DNA of 6,646 nt, taken from the NCBI GenBank assembly GCA_021825785.1, contig JAKAGP010000107.1, forward strand, positions 1-6,646, written 5' to 3'. Source of the DNA: Nitrospirota bacterium. Its GTDB lineage: Bacteria > Nitrospirota > Thermodesulfovibrionia > Thermodesulfovibrionales > JdFR-88. This document shows, in pieces, positions 5,343 through 6,646 of this stretch; within the stretch, counting starts at the first letter, position 1; every line of letters begins with the position of its first letter. A program made the position numbers and the translations under genes. Below the pieces are notes generated by a model. That model ran no database searches and had not been told where the DNA came from. It saw only the letters and a program-made list of their open reading frames with translations.

Positions 5343-5830
5343 AATTTAAAGAAGGCGTAAAAGTCAAAGGCGTTTTCCTGGTGGAGAAATATGCCGAGGG
5401 GTTGGTCCCTGGCGTGGACGAACCGTCTGAGGCAATCGAGTGCGAAAACCTCGGCCTCACGACCGGGCTAACCGAGATGTTGAAGCTTTTCACCGGCGCG
5501 GGAGGCACCGCTTTCAATGCCACCGATGCCGAGATCGGCGTGGGCGACAACAATACCGCCCCTGCGGCATCACAGACGGATTTGCAGGCCACAACAAATA
5601 AAACCTATGTAGGCCTGGCTGGTGGATATCCTACTACGCCGTCAAGCGCCTCTGTGCAATTCCAGGCGTCATTCGGCAGCAGCTCCGCAAATTACGCCTG
5701 GAACGAGATCGTCGTCAAGAATTCATCGAGCAGCATCTGCCTTAACCGTACAACGAACGGCGGCAGCGGGTGGGGAACCAAGGCAAGCGGGACCACCTGG
5801 GTTGTTACGGTGACATGGAGCCTAAGTTAG
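5339..5830 (+). CDS. Phage virion or tail-fibre-type protein
   Basis: 163 residues. The pattern is one I recognise from small structural proteins in many phages: AEIGVGDNNTAPAASQTDLQ (64-83), NKTYVGLAGGYPT (87-99), VQFQASFGSSSANYAWNEIVVKN (106-128), CLNRTTNGG (134-142), WGTKASGTTWVVTVTWSLS (145-163). The second half is beta-rich with alternating hydrophobic residues, consistent with a surface or fibre-associated beta-sandwich. The exact virion role is not established. The first 30 residues are charged and less conserved in type. The ATG has an AAAGGAG SD (5328-5334) at an unusually short 4-nt spacing. It is the last gene of the operon and is followed at once by a strong hairpin. No adjacent reverse transcriptase or template repeat suggests a diversity-generating element. 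Confidence 0.7.
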   Translation: MKFKEGVKVKGVFLVEKYAEGLVPGVDEPSEAIECENLGLTTGLTEMLKLFTGAGGTAFNATDAEIGVGDNNTAPAASQTDLQATTNKTYVGLAGGYPTTPSSASVQFQASFGSSSANYAWNEIVVKNSSSSICLNRTTNGGSGWGTKASGTTWVVTVTWSLS

Positions 5831-5833
5831 GCC

Positions 5834-5898
5834 AAACCCGGCAAAACCGGCCTCGCAGAATGCCCCAGGGCGGCCAAACGGAGGCCGGGCCGGGGTTT
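5834..5898 (+). terminator. Long hairpin after the last tail gene, probable 3' end
   Basis: 5834-5854 pairs with 5881-5898: 8 bp (CCGGCCTC with GAGGCCGG), an AAAA bulge on the left, 6 bp of G-C, one extra G on the right, then three A-T pairs, 17 bp in all with a 26-nt loop. It begins 3 nt after the stop of the last gene. There is no U-tract after it, so it is not a textbook intrinsic terminator and may instead be a U-less terminator or an mRNA 3'-end stabiliser. Confidence 0.55.
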
Positions 5899-6333
5899 AG
5901 TATGGACGGTTTCCGGCCCCAAAGGCCATTGCAATCAAATCTCTTTTGATACAGTCAAACGGTTTTGGGAAGCGACTTTTAACATTTTTCAGGCCGGACT
6001 TTTCGCGCCTTGCGACAACGTACCGGGCAAAGCGGGCGGTTTCGCGCAGTGGCCGAGACATCTGAAATAATTAAATTTCATTTCACTTAACTCGCGGAGT
6101 TTTTTCCCGCGACCGAGTCCGGGCGGAGTCCCGTCTTAGGCGGGACGCGGCGTTGGCCGTTTGCCGTAATCGTTTGAGCCGCGCCGCAGGATTTGAAAGA
6201 ACGGGGCCTTTCGAGACTCGGACTAACGGAGCCGAACACCGCCCGCGAAAAAAGCAGATAAGCAAACTGGCATTGGGCAAATGTATCAAGAGTGAAAGAA
6301 GCTAACCCTGCTCGTAAGTTAAAAAACAAGTCG

Positions 6334-6362
6334 CTGGACCCCGTGTCGGGGCACGGGGTGAC
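6334..6362 (+). repeat. REP-like palindromic unit 1
   Basis: ACCCCGTG (6338-6345) and CACGGGGT (6352-6359) form a perfect 8-bp stem around a 6-nt loop, flanked by CTGG on the left and GAC on the right. The TGGA...GTGAC frame around a GC-rich palindrome is a layout seen in dispersed intergenic repeats of many bacterial chromosomes. Whether it is repeated in this genome cannot be seen here. Confidence 0.5.
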
Positions 6363-6396
6363 GGAAAGACAGCTAAGGGCAACTAAATTCAAAGAA

Positions 6397-6441
6397 GGAT
6401 TCCGGACCCATGCTAAAGCAGGGCAGGCACGCTGGAATGAC
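6397..6441 (+). repeat. REP-like palindromic unit 2 (diverged)
   Basis: GGATTCCGG (6397-6405) and GGAATGAC (6434-6441) bracket a 28-nt centre, with ATTCC pairing GGAAT. The outer bases match unit 1 in form (GGA at the left, TGAC at the right, same orientation), suggesting two members of one repeat class 34 nt apart. Confidence 0.4.
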
Positions 6442-6646
6442 AACGCGCAAGGCAACGGCGGGCAGGGAAACCCCCACCCTACAACCCATCCCTGCGTCCT
6501 TTAGGATTTGGTTCTTTTGGTATCCGCATAATGACGGACCGCCTACAGCGCCGACTTTAGGCCGAAACATGCTAAAGGTGTAAGCGATTGCTCACGTTTC
6601 CGTTACTGGACGGACTGTTCGACCTTATTAGGGACACATCCCATGA

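Larger units (their letters stand above)
5899..6646. other. Gene-free stretch of about 750 nt
   Basis: No convincing gene on either strand. Open frames here (for example + 6292-6504 and - 6087-6455) have no SD, no family resemblance and composition unlike the phage genes. An AT-rich patch lies at 6063-6090. Short hairpins occur at 6092-6112 (TCGCGG/CCGCGA), 6128-6146 (GTCCCG/CGGGAC) and 6599-6614 (TCCGT/ACGGA). A 10-base direct repeat, CATGCTAAAG, occurs at about 6409 and 6568. Two REP-like units are listed separately. An ATG at 6643 preceded by TTAGGGA (6628-6634) could start a new gene, but the window ends there. I see no tRNA, rRNA or recognised RNA family. Confidence 0.5.

Noticed and set aside
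5640..5900. Variable repeat of a diversity-generating retroelement at the end of the fibre-type gene
   Set aside because: No template repeat, accessory gene or reverse transcriptase is seen in the window, and the C-terminal pattern fits an ordinary conserved phage protein.
6109..6146. Resemblance of a short GAGTCCGGGC stretch to RNase P RNA
   Set aside because: The match is a few bases, and none of the other conserved RNase P regions are present nearby.
6087..6455. 122-codon - strand frame in the gene-free stretch
   Set aside because: It has no SD, no recognisable motif and Ser/Arg/Leu-biased composition. It also crosses several palindromes.
6292..6504. 70-codon + frame in the gene-free stretch
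   Set aside because: It runs through both REP-like units, lacks an SD, and its translation resembles low-complexity intergenic sequence.
6572..6646. Possible C-terminus of a - strand gene entering from the right edge
   Set aside because: Only 24 Ser/Asn-rich codons are open, and nothing else supports coding.

Overview
This window is part of the tail module of a tailed phage or prophage, followed by about 0.8 kb with no convincing gene. Every supported gene is on the + strand, closely spaced, and mostly preceded by a strong purine-rich Shine-Dalgarno (SD) sequence, as in a late phage operon. Base composition is moderately GC-rich and the SDs are canonical, so the host is a bacterium. I cannot name a lineage. 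Two REP-like palindromic units near the right end resemble intergenic repeats common in many Gram-negative-type bacterial chromosomes. That weakly suggests the right end is host DNA beside a prophage.

Layout, left to right: the C-terminus of an upstream gene (2-118); a tail tube protein (122-1165); a 40-residue microprotein (1206-1328); a tail assembly chaperone (1328-1720) whose 3' end carries a complete-looking programmed -1 frameshift signal leading into a second frame that ends at 2001; a 749-residue tape measure protein (2003-4252); a DUF1834 (Mu gp37-like) tail protein with an ambiguous N-terminus (4272-4694); a TTG-started 56-residue membrane peptide (4723-4893); a 95-residue protein of unknown function (4923-5210); a 128-nt possibly structured intercistronic region; a 163-residue virion or fibre-type protein (5339-5830); a 17-bp hairpin; and a gene-free stretch.

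Working together: tube subunits polymerise around the tape measure protein, which sets tail length. The chaperone and its frameshifted longer form keep the tape measure soluble and recruit tube subunits, as gpG and gpGT do in lambda. The DUF1834 protein probably acts in tail completion. The strongest finding is the frameshift cassette at 1674-1737: an SD-like stretch, the heptamer A AAA AAC, a 5-nt spacer and a 12-bp stem whose loop contains the zero-frame stop codon. No distal tail, tail-tip, baseplate or lysis-enzyme gene is visible after the tape measure gene, so the module is abridged, rearranged or unlike standard layouts.
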